From: Papaver somniferum
Taxonomy: Eukaryota > Streptophyta > Magnoliopsida > Ranunculales > Papaveraceae
Reading direction: 5' to 3'
Assembly: GCF_003573695.1 (NCBI RefSeq)
Contig: NC_039358.1
Coordinates: 157,470,920-157,534,919, forward strand
DNA length: 64,000 nucleotides
The translations under genes and the position numbers were made by a program. The notes under the pieces were generated by a model. It ran no database searches. It had not been told where the DNA came from and saw only the letters and a program-made list of their open reading frames with translations. Positions 10,315 to 22,182 of this stretch are shown here, piece after piece; within the stretch, counting starts at the first letter, position 1, and each line of letters starts with the position of its first letter.

Positions 10315-13300
10315 TGATAGGTGTGATCAACACCTTAATATTTATCTATTTTTTACGCTTTCTTTGCTAAGTTTTCTTGTAAATTATGTATTTTATGTTT
10401 GTTTTTGAGTATTTAGGTACTTTGGAGTCATTTGGAACAAAAGAAGAGGAAACGCCGCTTAAAAGGCGAAAAGATGCAAATGCTGTTTGGAGGCGGATTA
10501 TTTCTCATTCTTTGCTTTTATTTCTTCATCTCTGTCTGAAAAGTATGTCAGCTTTAGTGATGCATATCATTTGTCTGAAAAACATGACAACTTTGGTGAT
10601 GAAGAGACATTGAAGAGAAGAAGTGAATCTGAGAAATGAGAAACGGATGTTGTTGGTGGAAGAGCAAAGTCGTCACTTCACAGGCGACTGATATTTGGAG
10701 CCCGTCGAGGATAAGGGACAACCATCTGAGAGATTCTCTAAAGACAGACTGAAGTTCGTTAAGGGACACCTTCCCCTTTATAACAAAAAGTTAGCCAGGT
10801 CGATGTGTTTTCTCCAATTCAGTTCACCCAGCTAATGCACGCTCGACATAGCCCTTCTCGTACACAACTGAGAGCAGCTCAGTTCCAAGTCTGCCATCGT
10901 TCGATTCGTCAGTGCTATTAGCTCTAAAGGGTGTTTAGCCGCCAGTTCCAGAAGTGTTAGAAGTTCAGGCAGACAAGTTAGTCACCGAGAAGACCATCAC
11001 CGAGAGACCAAGTGGATTTGGTTTGGGTAAGAAGAAGGAAATTGAACTGGTATTTCAGAGTTTCATTGGATCAGGAATTGGGTTTATACTCAAACTCGAG
11101 AAGGTTACAGGTCGAGAAAACAACCAGGAAAGTAATTCTGTTGTCATTGTTCAAGGTGATGAACGATGATGATAAATGTGAGTCTGAAATGATTAGAGAA
11201 TGGGTTTGTGTGTCTGCTGCAGGGAAGGAGATGTGCAAAGTATCATTACCAGCAAGCTCCATATATGCATTACCAGTAAATTGCACGAGAAGTGTTCGTA
11301 AAAAGGCCTGGATGAAGCTGCAGTCGACTGCACTATTGTTGCTGTGGATTGCCATGGGTTTTGATGATATTTGAAGCTGCAGAGAAGATTGAGTGATTGT
11401 TGTGCAGGCGTGAATTGGAATAAATTGCAGATGTTCAAACTGATGGTGATCGGGATTGAGGCTTGGTGACTGAGAAGATGAAGCTGAGCTCGAGGATGGA
11501 AGTGATGTTGCTGCTTATGAAGAGATGGATTTGATGATATTTGAAGCTGAGAAGAACTGAGATGGTGCTGTGTATTGTTGTTAGCTGAGATGCAGAATGC
11601 TGTGTCAGGTGGAATGAGTTATAAACATTGATAACAAGAAGATGCAGCTGGACTGAAATTGAAGAAGCTGTTGAGTGGTGTTGCTACAAGGAATGTTGGT
11701 ATGACTGAGATGGAAAATGGGTTAGCGAATGAATTACTGGTGATGCAGAACTGAAATTGCAGAATGGGATTGTTGGTGATTGAAGTTGCATAATTGCTTG
11801 AATTTAGAAGGTTTGCGAGTGCTTGAGATGAGATAATTTGCAGGCATTGATGGTGTTTCTTGGCTCGAGTTTATGAGGATTGTGTTTGCCGCGGCTATGT
11901 TGCAGGGAAAACAATGGATTGCAGGTGCAATGGGCATGACTTGGAGATTGATTCTGGTGTGTTACTGAGACTATGGTGATGGCAGTTCAATGTAGGGCTT
12001 TAGACAGAATTGTATAAATTGCAGGCCATTGAATCTGCAGGTTAGAAAGAACAAGGAGTTGGTACTGCAGTTCTGATACGGAGAAGAACAGGGTGAATAA
12101 GGTGGTTGCTATTCATTGCAGGTGCTGGGTCTGATTCTGTGAGTTGCCGGGAATGTTTGAGCTACAGATATGGAGCTGATGATACAATGGAATTGAAGGC
12201 TGAATGAAATGGTGCTTGTGTGCTAGATGAATGTTTAGGAAATGTGCAGGGGAAGAGGCCTGAAATCAGCCTGGAAACGGAAGAAACAGACAGAACTCTG
12301 CCAGAATTCCCTTCTGGTGAGTTGACTCACCTAGCCCGATTTAATCCAGAGAATGACTGGGCTTGACTTTTGGCTCTTTTCTTAGCCGAGGCAACCAGCA
12401 ACCAACATATGTCTCAGGTTTAGAAATCGGAAAGGCAAGGAAAAGATATAAAAAAAATTATCTTTTATCATCTCTCCTTCTATTTTTGTTCTAGGGTTTA
12501 GAAACATGGAAGCTTTTCTTTTTCTTCTTGTTATGAACTCCATGAACATGAGCTAGAGTTTTATGATTAGTTAATGATTAAGTTGATTTCACATAACATG
12601 GCTCTTTGATCCAATATTAGTTTTGTCTCATATTTATCGTTCATGATTGTCTGGAAATATAGTTATATGATTGACGTATTATAACATGATTTGAGTATTT
12701 GATTTGGCAAGTTGCAAATTGGTAGAACTCATATTCACATCTATAGCTAGTTTATGATTTTTCATCGAGAGAAAAAATCCTTGAATACAAGTAGCACAAA
12801 TATGGTTATTGCTTGTAGTGATGCATCCTAGTAATCATATGTGAATCGTGACTTTTGTTAAATTGTTTGCGCAATGTATTTCAGTTGCATTGATTAGCCT
12901 TATTTCATGAATCTTAATGCTCCATGAGAATTGAACTTGATTAGCGCAAGGCGTTAGGTTATTCTTTTGGTAGAATTCATATTCGCATCTTTTAATGTGT
13001 TTTTTGATGACAAGAGGAAATTAGCGGGATATCCTTTCGACAAGGTATTCTAGGGCTTTTGATAATGAGAGATTAAATATCAATTCTTGTTATTAAGACA
13101 AAAACATGTTTGTGAATGAAAACGAAATCCTTAACCAATATCTTTACATCTTGATTTGAGTGTTTGCTTTGCTTTATTTGTTTTTAGAATAACTTAGTTC
13201 ATAAAAATCAGAAAATCCCCCTTGTTTTACATAGGAAACCGAAACAACTTGACAACCTTAGTCCTCTCTGTGGGAACGATTTTTTCTTGCCCTTGCTTTA

Positions 13301-13358
13301 TTATATATTTTGAGTAATAAGAAAGTGTAATTATTTTTGACGCCTACGACAGCGATCA
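10315..13358 (+). repeat. 5' LTR of the Athila-like element
   Basis: This 3,044-bp LTR parallels 16478-22182 once the nested insertion is removed (about 3,026 bp). It starts TGATAGGTGTGATCAACACC and ends GACAGCGATCA. Short open frames inside recur in both LTRs but show no protein signature; they come from sequence shared by LTR copies. Scattered substitutions and small indels separate the two LTRs, so the insertion is not very recent. Confidence 0.88.
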
Positions 13359-13363
13359 AATTT

Positions 13364-13381
13364 TAGCGCCGCTGCCGGGGA
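13364..13381 (+). promoter_or_regulatory. Primer binding site, tRNA-Asp type (Athila)
   Basis: TAGCGCCGCTGCCGGGGA lies five bases after the LTR end. Athila-group elements carry a TGGCGCCGTTGCCGGGGA-like site complementary to tRNA-Asp; here the second base is A in place of G, and one more base differs. Confidence 0.7.
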
Positions 13382-13486
13382 GGCAGCGGTTGTCACTTGT
13401 TTTGGTTTCTTATTTCTTATTTTTTTGTTTTTAGTTTTTGTTTTATTTTTCTTATTTTCTGGTTTTTGACATAGTTTTGAGAACTC

Positions 13487-14886
13487 TTGTTTCAGGTACC
13501 AATTTCTATTGAAGGAGCATATTGGAACAATGGATATGGTTTTCAACAACCTCAACACTATGAAAATTACCCACAACAACCTTGTAGTGGGTATGTAAGT
13601 CAAGCACCAAGGTGGGATAATTCTACTTCTAATTGGCTTCGTTCGAGTTGTATGCAGATTTTGAATGGATTACAAGACATGCAACAAAGACGAGACCAAC
13701 TTGACCGTGATAGAGAGAACGTCGCACAAACCAATTTCTGCAACACTTTTTCTTACCCGACTCCGGATCGTAGTTATGATCATTCACCCATTCAAAGGGA
13801 AGAGTCATGAGAAAGAGAACCTATTGTAGCAAACCGTGGTAAGCGTGTGAACGTTAGAAAACTTGCACATAAATTATACAAGTTGGAAGATGATGGAGCC
13901 TCGGAAGAGCTTGTCGATGAAATTAGTAGGACCATTCATATGGAACTTAAACGACGTCATGATAAAGGTTGGGAAACTGACGACGGTGAGTCTGAAAATG
14001 AAGACGAGGATGATTGTGTTGAACAGGGCCAACCTTTGGGGTCTTTCGTTGATAATTGTGTAGTTACCTCAACTCTTGATCTTAATAATGATCATTCACC
14101 TATTCAAAAGGATGAGTTTGAGATTAACAACACTAATTTCAGCGAGAACCAATCTTATGTTAACTATGGAAGTGATGATGATTATGAAGATACATCGCTT
14201 GAACCAACTCATGGTGACATTTACCAAAGGTGTACAACGGAATCTTTTTGCGATAAAGTGGAGTATGTGCCTTGCAACAAAGAGGAGTATGTTGAGAATG
14301 AAACCGATATGACCAAATTGTGGAAGACCCAATTGAGCTTGCAAATGATTGTAATGAAGATGTTGATGCCGAGATTTTAGTTGAGGCAAATACGGACGAA
14401 GAATGGTTGAAAAGTTTGATAGAGGACCATGATATAAAAGAGATGAATAATTCAGTTGAGTTTTTCAAGGATGAAGAGGATTCCATGCTACAAGAGATTG
14501 TGCGAGGTTTGTCTAACCCTTTGCATATTGATTCTTCTCCTTTACCTCTTATTGGTTTGAATGTATGTGCTTCGGAAACATTGTTGAATGACTTTGTTTC
14601 TCGATTTCCGCCATTAGATATACTTGATTCTCAAACTATGCACGTTCTGGAACAAGAAACCGTGGAAGTACACGACTTTTATATTCTTTATACACTTCCA
14701 AGTGTGGACAAGAATAAGTGTGGGGGAAACTTTTATCGGTTAATAGCTTTGTTTCTATTTTATTGTGCTAATATGTGTGCGAAGCTAGTGTTTGCAAAAC
14801 AGGTGTTATGGGTGGATCCCCAACTTTTCAGATTATTGGTGTATGGGGAATTCGTCTTGCAAGTCGGGCTAAAGACGTTAAACTAA
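13487..14886 (+). pseudogene. Acidic protein of unknown function in the Athila-like element
   Basis: One long frame from 13487 is interrupted only by TGA at 13808 and a single frameshift near 14320, then runs to TAA at 14886 (about 460 residues in all). The N-terminal part is Q/N/Y-rich (F-Q-Q-P-Q-H-Y-E-N-Y-P-Q-Q). A charged helix follows (L-Q-D-M-Q-Q-R-R-D-Q-L-D-R-D-R), then a strongly D/E-rich middle, and a hydrophobic C-terminal stretch (L-I-A-L-F-L-F-Y-C-A) about 45 residues from the end. The unit N/Y-D-H-S-P-I-Q-R/K-E/D occurs twice (near 13778 and 14091). I recognise no Gag, zinc knuckle or enzymatic motif. It occupies the place of gag-pol and ends just before the Athila pol-end signature GGGAGGCAACCC. 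Function is unknown. Confidence 0.6.
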
Positions 14887-16477
14887 GCGCTAAATGGGAG
14901 GCAACCCACTGAGTTTGTATTTATATCTTTCATTTTTCATATCATATTTGCATCCCCATGTTTAACTTCCTTGAGTCCATAATCTATTTTAGAAGAAAAT
15001 TATGACGAATACCTTTTCGTCATAAAATTTCAGACTGCACGTAGTTCAGTACAGAGACCATAACTGTCAGACCATTTATCGAAATACTGTGACCTTTTGA
15101 AAATGTGTAGAAAAGACGTAGGCCAACAACTTTCGTGAAATAGTGTTTTGTAAAATTCCTTACCAATTTGTACAGTTTTCGTGTTTGATCTGCTGGTACG
15201 TTAGAATTCAGAATTTTCGGTTTTTCACATTGAGGACAATGTGAAGTTTGAGTGTGGGGGAGTCTTTTGCATATATAGTTTTTAGCCTTGTTAAGAAAAA
15301 CTAAAAAAAATAAAAAGAAGAATAAGAAGAAGAGAAAGTCTAGCAACTTGTGCCTTACAATAATGGAAACATCGTGGTTGTAGGAGTTGAGGAACCCATT
15401 AGTAGAGTCTATTCATATGAAAACGAAGAAACTATAAAAATAAATAACATGTTAATTGTCACCATATCTCGGAATCGTCACCATATCATGTTCTATTTTT
15501 ATCTTTCCATATTTATCTATTGTCTCTCTAAGTGAATTGGTGGGGCACGAACATCGAATTGTTATCACTGCTGGGATGAAATAGAGTGATTGAGTTACTA
15601 CAAAAAAAAAAGAAGACCAGACCAATTTGACCAAATGGTGTACATATATAAAAAAAATAAATTGACTCTTTGATAGCAATATGTGTGTGTTCTCCCAGTC
15701 TCCGTCGCCTAAACAAGCGTGGAATGCAGGATCCATGGGAATTACCATGTAATCTGCTGACAAGAATCATGCGCTTGGATCCAAAAGATCCAATCATGTT
15801 GTCGATTCAAAAAAAAAAGAAAAAAAAGAAAAAGAAAATATTATTATTGTGCTGAATAAAATCGATCACTGGTTCCCTTGTATATGCCGGTGAATTGATC
15901 TAGAATTAAGTTTGTCAACCGATGGTTCCCTTGTATATGCCAGCTGTGTTGATATTAGAATTCAGACCAGCAGCTCAATCCAATAGGATTTTTAGGTTTT
16001 TTTTGGCAGTGACCTTCAGACAGATATGGGAAACACCGTTCACCTTAGTCAACAGTCCGCCACCATCGACTTTCTATATCCATTTTCTTAATCTTTTCAT
16101 GTGATTGTGGTTGATTCGATTCCGAGTATTTTGGTTGTGTTAACTTTCTGATAAATCTATATTACTAATTTATGAATTGGATTTGAAAATGGGTACTTCC
16201 TCTTGTAACCATTGATTGTATGCCATCGAATAAAAAATGTTTAGTGCCATTAAATTCTCACAGGTAGCTGGATTTTGGAAATAAAGGTTTTGTAGGTAGA
16301 CTTCTTGTAAACCTTCACGAGACTATAACTCGTCCACTAGGGACACCTAGGGGTTCAAAGGCTTGTTATTTATGCTAAGAGTAACCGTAGCCTCGACGAG
16401 ACGGAGTTGTATGTATGTTTTAGAATTATTTTGTTTGATTTGCTCAAGGACTAGCAAAGTCTAAGTGTGGGGAAATT
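14887..16477 (+). other. 3' noncoding region of the Athila-like element
   Basis: It holds the signatures GCGCTAAATGGGAGGCAACC (14888) and ACATTGAGGACAATGTGAAG (15227) with TGTGGGGGAG (15255), short A-runs at 15601 and 15809, and the polypurine tract GTGTGGGGAAATT immediately before the 3' LTR at 16478. A pair of CGATGGTTCCCTTGTATATGCC / CTGGTTCCCTTGTATATGCC-like repeats, broken by about 55 bp, is at 15870-15940. No protein-coding frame is credible. Confidence 0.65.
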
Positions 16478-17841
16478 TGATAGGTGTGATAAACACCTGT
16501 CATCTATTGTTTATGCTTTCTTTGCTAAGTTTTCTTGTAAATTATGTATCTTATGTTTGTTTTTGAGTATTTAGGTACTTTGGAGTCATTTGGAACAAAA
16601 GAAGAGGAAACGTCGCTTAAAAGGCGAAAAGATGCAAATGTTGTTTGGAGGCGGATTATTTCTCATTCTTTGCTATTATTTCTTCATCTCTGTCTGAAAA
16701 GTATGTCAGCTATAGTGATGCATATCATTTGTCTGAAAAGCATGACAACTATGGTGATGAAGAGACATTGAAGAGAAGAAGTGAATATGAGAAATAAGAA
16801 ACGGATGTTGTTGGTGGAAGAGCAAAGTCGTCACTTCGCAAACGACTGATATTTGGTGCCCGTCGAGGATAAGGGACAACCATCTCAGAGATTCTCTAAA
16901 GGCAGACTGAAGTTCGTTAAGGGACACCTTCCCCTTTATAACAAAAAGTTAGCCAGGTCGATGTGTTTTCTCCAATTCAGTTCACCCATCTTATGCACGC
17001 TCGACATAGCCCTTCTCGTACACAACTGAGAGCAGCTCAGTTCCAAGTCTTCCACCGTTCGATTCGTCCGTGTTATTAGCTCTAAAGGGTGTTTAGCCGC
17101 GAGTTCCATAAGTGTTAGAAGGTCAGGCAGACAATTTAGTCACCGAGAGACCAAGTGGATTTGGTTTGGGTAAGAAGAAGGAAATTGAACTGGTATTTCA
17201 GAGTTTCATTGGATCAGGAATTGGATTTATACTCAAACTCGAGAAGGTTACAGGTCGAGAAAACAACCAGGAAAGTAATTTTGTTGTCATTGTTCAAGGT
17301 GATGAACGATGATGATAAATGTGAGTCTGAAATGATTAGAATGAATGGGTTTGTGTGTCTGCTGCAGGGAAGGAGATGTGCAAAGTATCATTACCAGCAA
17401 GCTCCATATTTGCATGTTGATGGTGGATTTTAGTTCAGGGCTAAAATTATGAAACCAAATTTATGCGCTGACATCCTGCAAGGGATAAAGCCACTGATAA
17501 AATGATGAATACTTCTTCACTTCGCTAATTTACCTAGAATGGAGCATGTAGCAACAAATCCCATATACCCTATGAATTTATAGCATTATCAATTAATGCA
17601 TGACCAGCCTTGTATTTCTTGTGTTGTTCCCGCAAAACTCTCATTATTAGTGCGACATGACGACTGAGTGTTACTCTCAGCAGAGTAACACGAATCTCCA
17701 AGTATTAATAGTGAGGCATGCACGAAATACGCGTACAGGCTACATCTCTCGGTGTGTTATACTAACCCGATTGAGCATATTTGAATCTAAACTGTCCATA
17801 TCAGTCTCAGAAACAATCATGACCACGCAAGTTGGCCGCAC

Positions 17842-19140
17842 AATTTAACCAGCCTAGACGATCCTCAGCAGGAGCAGGCTACTATATTAACGACCACCAG
17901 CGGGCCCACTTATGCCCTGGTCGGTCAAATACCTACCATGCCTCACAAACTACCATCGAACACCAGCCTGAAGTTGGATGTCCAGACTTGTATGGAGCAT
18001 CTTGGAGGAATCGTACAAACAAAGGCCGCCTATGGCAGTCTCAAGTTCATCACATCCGTGCAACTTCACCGGCGTGGTTGGACGGCGTGGAACAGCCCAA
18101 AGCCGGTCGAACAAGCGTCGTGGTGTACACCGGAAAACCTTCTTCCTACCTGCATGACCGACTCTTCCTTAACCTGACCAGATTGCAATATACGATTGTC
18201 CGAAGTTGTGCCAGCGTGAAGAATTGAGGGTCGCAGGAAATTCCACTAAAGGTCCCAAATTGATCACGACCATCCAATTTCACCGACATGATTGGATGGC
18301 TTAGATCGGACCCATAGCCACCAGGCAGGTATTGGCGCGTTCACCACCGGCCCAACGTGGGACCCACATGGTCGGCATCCCCAAAGGAGAAGCGTGGCTT
18401 GCCAATTCGTCCATCCAAAGCAGCGTGGACGTGAAACCCTAATTAGGGTTTGCGGCACATCACATGTGTCGCAAATCAGTCTCAACCATCCATCTTCGCT
18501 GGTATAGATAGAGGGTGTAGATGTAGATTCAAAGGGCCCAGAGCATGTCAACACAATCACCGTGGGCCCGCCTTCATACATGACTAATCGGTCAAGACAA
18601 AATATGGTTGGTCGTCTCGATTTGTGCGCCCAAACTAGGCATGGCCGCACGTTTTCAATAGCAAATCGATCTCGACCACTCTACTTTGCCGGACAAATTG
18701 AGCGGCTTAGATCACATCTTCACGGGACAGTGAGGTACGGACGTGTACACTGGCCCGCCGACTGCACGCCTGGATGATCGGCCAAGACGACCATGGTTGG
18801 TCGTCTCGAAACGTGCGCCCTAAGTAGGCACAACGTGCGGTCTTCAATTCCTTCGCGGCATGGGATTTCTGTCGCAAATCGATCTCAACCACTCCTCTTT
18901 GCCAGACAAATTGAGTGGCTCAGATCGCATCTCCATGGGACAGTGAGGTACAGACACCTACACCAGCATGTCGTCTACAAGCATGCCCAATCTGCCCTGC
19001 CAAAAACGTGTCCCATGCTTGGATTCGACCAAGCTAAAGGTTGGTGTTCGAGCACCTCCTAAACCCTAATCCAACGGTCGCAGATGTGGGTCGCAAGCCA
19101 TCTCGTCCGTCCAACTTCACCAGCTTGGAAGGAAAGCCTA
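17842..19140 (+). repeat. About 213-bp degenerate tandem monomers forming the type-1 LTR body
   Basis: The landmark CAACTTYACC (variants CAATTTAACC, CATCTTCGCT, CTACTTTGCC, CCTCTTTGCC) appears at 17842, 18061, 18275, 18491, 18681, 18894 and 19112, giving steps of 219, 214, 216, 190, 213 and 218 bp. Most monomers hold an inverted repeat of the form CCATCCAA, about 13 bases, TTGGATGG, followed by a word like CTTAGATCR. The monomers at 18582-18775 and 18776-18985 are the most alike. Confidence 0.8.
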
Positions 19141-19705
19141 AGACAGGAGTTAGGCGACCAGTGAGGCATCACCACGATCACCGTCCACCACTCTTCCACA
19201 CAAAGTGATCGTCCAATTCAGGACTTACCTGTACAACCTCCAAACGATCACTTGAAGATGGCTGTACGTGATGCTATTTTAAGATGCTTAAGCCGCGACT
19301 TACTCCGTTAAGCCTTAAAACAGCGATGCTTCACACATGCTGAATATATTCGATGCATTACCTGCATAAAATACACACGATACTTCACAAGTATCGACTT
19401 CCTAAATAACTTAGTTATTTAATCTAGCATCACATGCTACTTTTTGTGGGTCCCACGATCCACACATTCGAGACATCAAACATTTCACAAACTGGGGGAT
19501 ACTTACTGGGTATTGGTCTGGCGGTTTACAGCGTGCAGCGCACAACGCGCCATCACAAGAACGTGTCAGGAAGACATGGACGGTTACTGATGATGGGAGA
19601 AGTGGGAAAGACTGATCGCGTGACACTAACACACGCAACTCCACTACTCCATCACTCCACTTTCTCCACTTCTCATGAGAGACGTGAGTTAGGATCAATG
19701 ACTTG

Positions 19706-19715
19706 TATAAATAGG
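19706..19715 (+). promoter_or_regulatory. TATA box of the type-1 LTR
   Basis: TATAAATAGG lies about 370 bp before the LTR end. The same ten bases are kept at the equivalent place in the other type-1 LTRs (minus strand: 27440-27449, 35811-35820, 42921-42930), which supports a role as the LTR promoter core. Confidence 0.75.
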
Positions 19716-22182
19716 TTCTCCTCCCTATTTCCAAGACAGAACAAGAAAACAGAAACCAAGTGTTGATACAACTGTATCCAAACACCAGAACTGATAGCTT
19801 ACATTCTGCAAGCCAGTTCAGCTTTCTGATACAAGTCATACACAGCCAACACCACCACAATCTCAACACCTTCTTCGCTTCACTCCCTAATATCAACCCC
19901 ATCTCCTTCACTTTGGGACCGAAGCAAGTCTGGAACGGCCATTTCTTGGTTTAGGCCAGAATTGTACAGATTGATTTCTCGAATCACAAGCACTCCCGTG
20001 CAGTGCATTTGTTTAGGGTTTAGATTCATTTCTCATCCACACACCCCAAATTACCAAAACCAGCAGAAATAGTTTTCACCCATAAACACTGCATTACCAG
20101 CAAATTGCACGAGAAGTGTTCGTAAAAAGGCCTGGATGAAGCTGCAGTCGACTGCACTATTGTTGCTGTGGATTTTCATGGGTTTTGATGATATTTGAAG
20201 CTGCAGAGAAGATTGAGTGATTGTTGTGCAGGCGTAAATTGGAATAAATTGCAGCTGTTCAAACTGATGGTGATCGGGATTGAGGCTTGGTGACTGAGAA
20301 GATGAAGCTGAGCTCGAGGATGGAAGTGATGTTGCTGCTTATGAAGAGATGGATTTGATGATATTTGAAGCTGAGAAGAACTGAGATGGTGTTGTGTATT
20401 GTTGTTAGCTGAGATGCAGAATGCTGTGTCAGGTGGAATGAGTTATAAACATTGACAACAAGAAGATGCAGCTGGAATGAAATGGAAGAAGCTGTTGAGT
20501 GGTGTTGCTACAAGGAATGTTGGTATGACTGAGATGGAAAATGGGTTAACGAATGAATTACTGGTGATGCAGAACTGAAATTGCAGAATGGGATTGTTGG
20601 TGATTGAAGCTGCATAATTGCTTGAATTTAGAAGGTTGGCGAGTGCTTGAGATGAGATAATTTGCAGGCATTGATGGTGTTTCTTGGCTCGAGTTTATGA
20701 GGATTATGTTTTCCGCGGCTATGTTGCAGGGAAGACAATGGATTGCAGGTGCAATGGGCATGACTTGGAGATTGATTCTGGTGTGTTACTGAGACTATGG
20801 TGATGGCAGTTCAATGGAGGGCTTGAGACAGAATTGTATAAATTGCAGGCCATTGAATTTGCAGGTTAGAAAGAACAAGGAGTTGGTACTGCAGTTCTTA
20901 TACAAAGAAGAACAGGGTGAATAAGGTGGTTGCTATTCATTGCAGGTGTTGGGTCTGATTCTGTGAGTTCCCGGGAATGTTTGACCTACAGATATGGAGC
21001 TCGTGATACAATGGAATTGAAGGCTGAATGAAATGGTGTTTGTGTGCTATATGAATGTTTAGGAATGTGCAGGGGAAGAGGCCTGAAATCAGCCTGGAAA
21101 CGGAAGAAACAGACAAAACTCTGCCAAAATTCCCTTCTGGTGAGTTGACTCACCTAGCCCGATTTAATCCAGAGAAGGACTGGGCTTGACTTTTGGGCTC
21201 TTTTCTTAGCCGAGGCAACCAACAACCAACATATTTCTCAGGTTTAGAAATTGGAAAGGCAAGGAAAGGATATAAAAAAAATTATCTTTTATCATCTCTT
21301 CTTTTACTTTTGTTCTAGGGTTTAGAAACATGAAAGCTTTTCTTTTTCTTCTTGTTATGAACTCCATGAACATGAGCTAGAGTTTTATGATTGGTTAATG
21401 ATTAAGTTGATTTCACATAACATGGTTCTTTGATCCAATATATTAGTTTTGTCTCATAATTATCGTTCATGATTATCTGGAAATATAGTTATATGATTGA
21501 TGTATTATAACATGATTTGAGTATTTGTTTTGGCAAGTTGCAAATTGGTAGAACTCATATTCACATCTATATCTAGTTTAGGATTTTTCATCAAGCGAAA
21601 ATCCTTGAATACAAGTAGCACAAATATGGTTATTGCTTGTAGTGATGCATCCTAGTAATCATATGTGAATCATGACCTTTGTTAAAATTTTTGCGCAATG
21701 TATTTCAGTTGCATTGATTAGCCTTATTTCATGAATCTTAATGCTCCATGGGAATTGAAATTGATTAGCGCAAGGCGTTAGGTTATTCTTTTGGTAGAAT
21801 TCATATTCGCATCTTTTAATGTGTTTTTTGATGACAAGAGGAAATTAGCGGGATATCCTTTCGACAAGGTATTCTAGGGCTTTTTATAATGAGAGACTAA
21901 ATATCAATTCTAGTTATTAAGACAAAAACATGTTTGTGAATGAAAACGAAATCCTTAACCAATATCTTTACATCTTTATTTGAGTGTTTGCTTTGCTTTA
22001 TTTGTTTTTAGAATAACTTAGTTCATAAAAATCAGAAAATCCACCTTATTTTACATAGGAAACCGAAACAACTTGACAACCTTAGTCCTCTCTGTGGGAA
22101 CGATCCTTTCTTGCCCTTGCTTCATTATATATTTTGAGTAGTAAGAAAGTGTAATTATTTTTGACGCCTACGACAGCGATCA

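Larger units (their letters stand above)
17415..20088 (+). mobile_element. Solo LTR, type 1 (Element 1 family), nested in the Athila LTR
   Basis: It starts TGTTGATGGTGG, ends CACCCATAAACA, and is flanked by TTGCA (17410-17414) and CTGCA (20089-20093), a 5-bp duplication with one change. The 2,674-bp length is slightly greater than the LTRs of Element 1 (about 2.5 kb) because of one additional internal monomer. No internal region or second LTR is present, so it arose by LTR-LTR recombination. It contains a TATA box at 19706. Confidence 0.88.
10315..22182 (+). mobile_element. Athila-like non-autonomous LTR retrotransposon
   Basis: A complete element with LTRs at 10315-13358 and 16478-22182 (the latter enlarged by a nested solo LTR). 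Both LTRs start TGATAGGTGTG and end CGACAGCGATCA. A perfect 5-bp target duplication GGGAC flanks it (10310-10314 and 22183-22187). The primer site at 13364 is of the tRNA-Asp type used by Athila. A purine tract GTGTGGGGAAATT precedes the 3' LTR. Athila hallmarks in the interior are GGGAGGCAACCCA at 14896 and CATTGAGGACAATGTG with TGTGGGGGAG at about 15228-15264. The interior holds one acidic ORF and no gag, protease, reverse transcriptase or integrase, so it needed proteins in trans. Confidence 0.88.
16478..22182 (+). repeat. 3' LTR of the Athila-like element, split by a solo LTR
   Basis: The LTR sequence runs 16478-17414 and resumes at 20089, matching the 5' LTR across the break (the 5' copy reads GCTCCATATATGCATTACC uninterrupted). 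The inserted DNA is the type-1 solo LTR at 17415-20088. The LTR ends at 22182, followed by the target duplication GGGAC. Confidence 0.88.

Noticed and set aside
11012..11374. 120-codon frame in the Athila 5' LTR with a partial copy at 17155-17433
   Set aside because: Repeated because it is in both LTRs; the second copy is shorter after a change of frame. No domain is recognised.
18264..18650. Open frames of 90-130 codons inside type-1 LTRs (also 17832-18227, 36479-36817, 43588-43938)
   Set aside because: They follow the GC-rich monomer repeats, occur on both strands and shift frame between LTR copies, so they are not conserved proteins.
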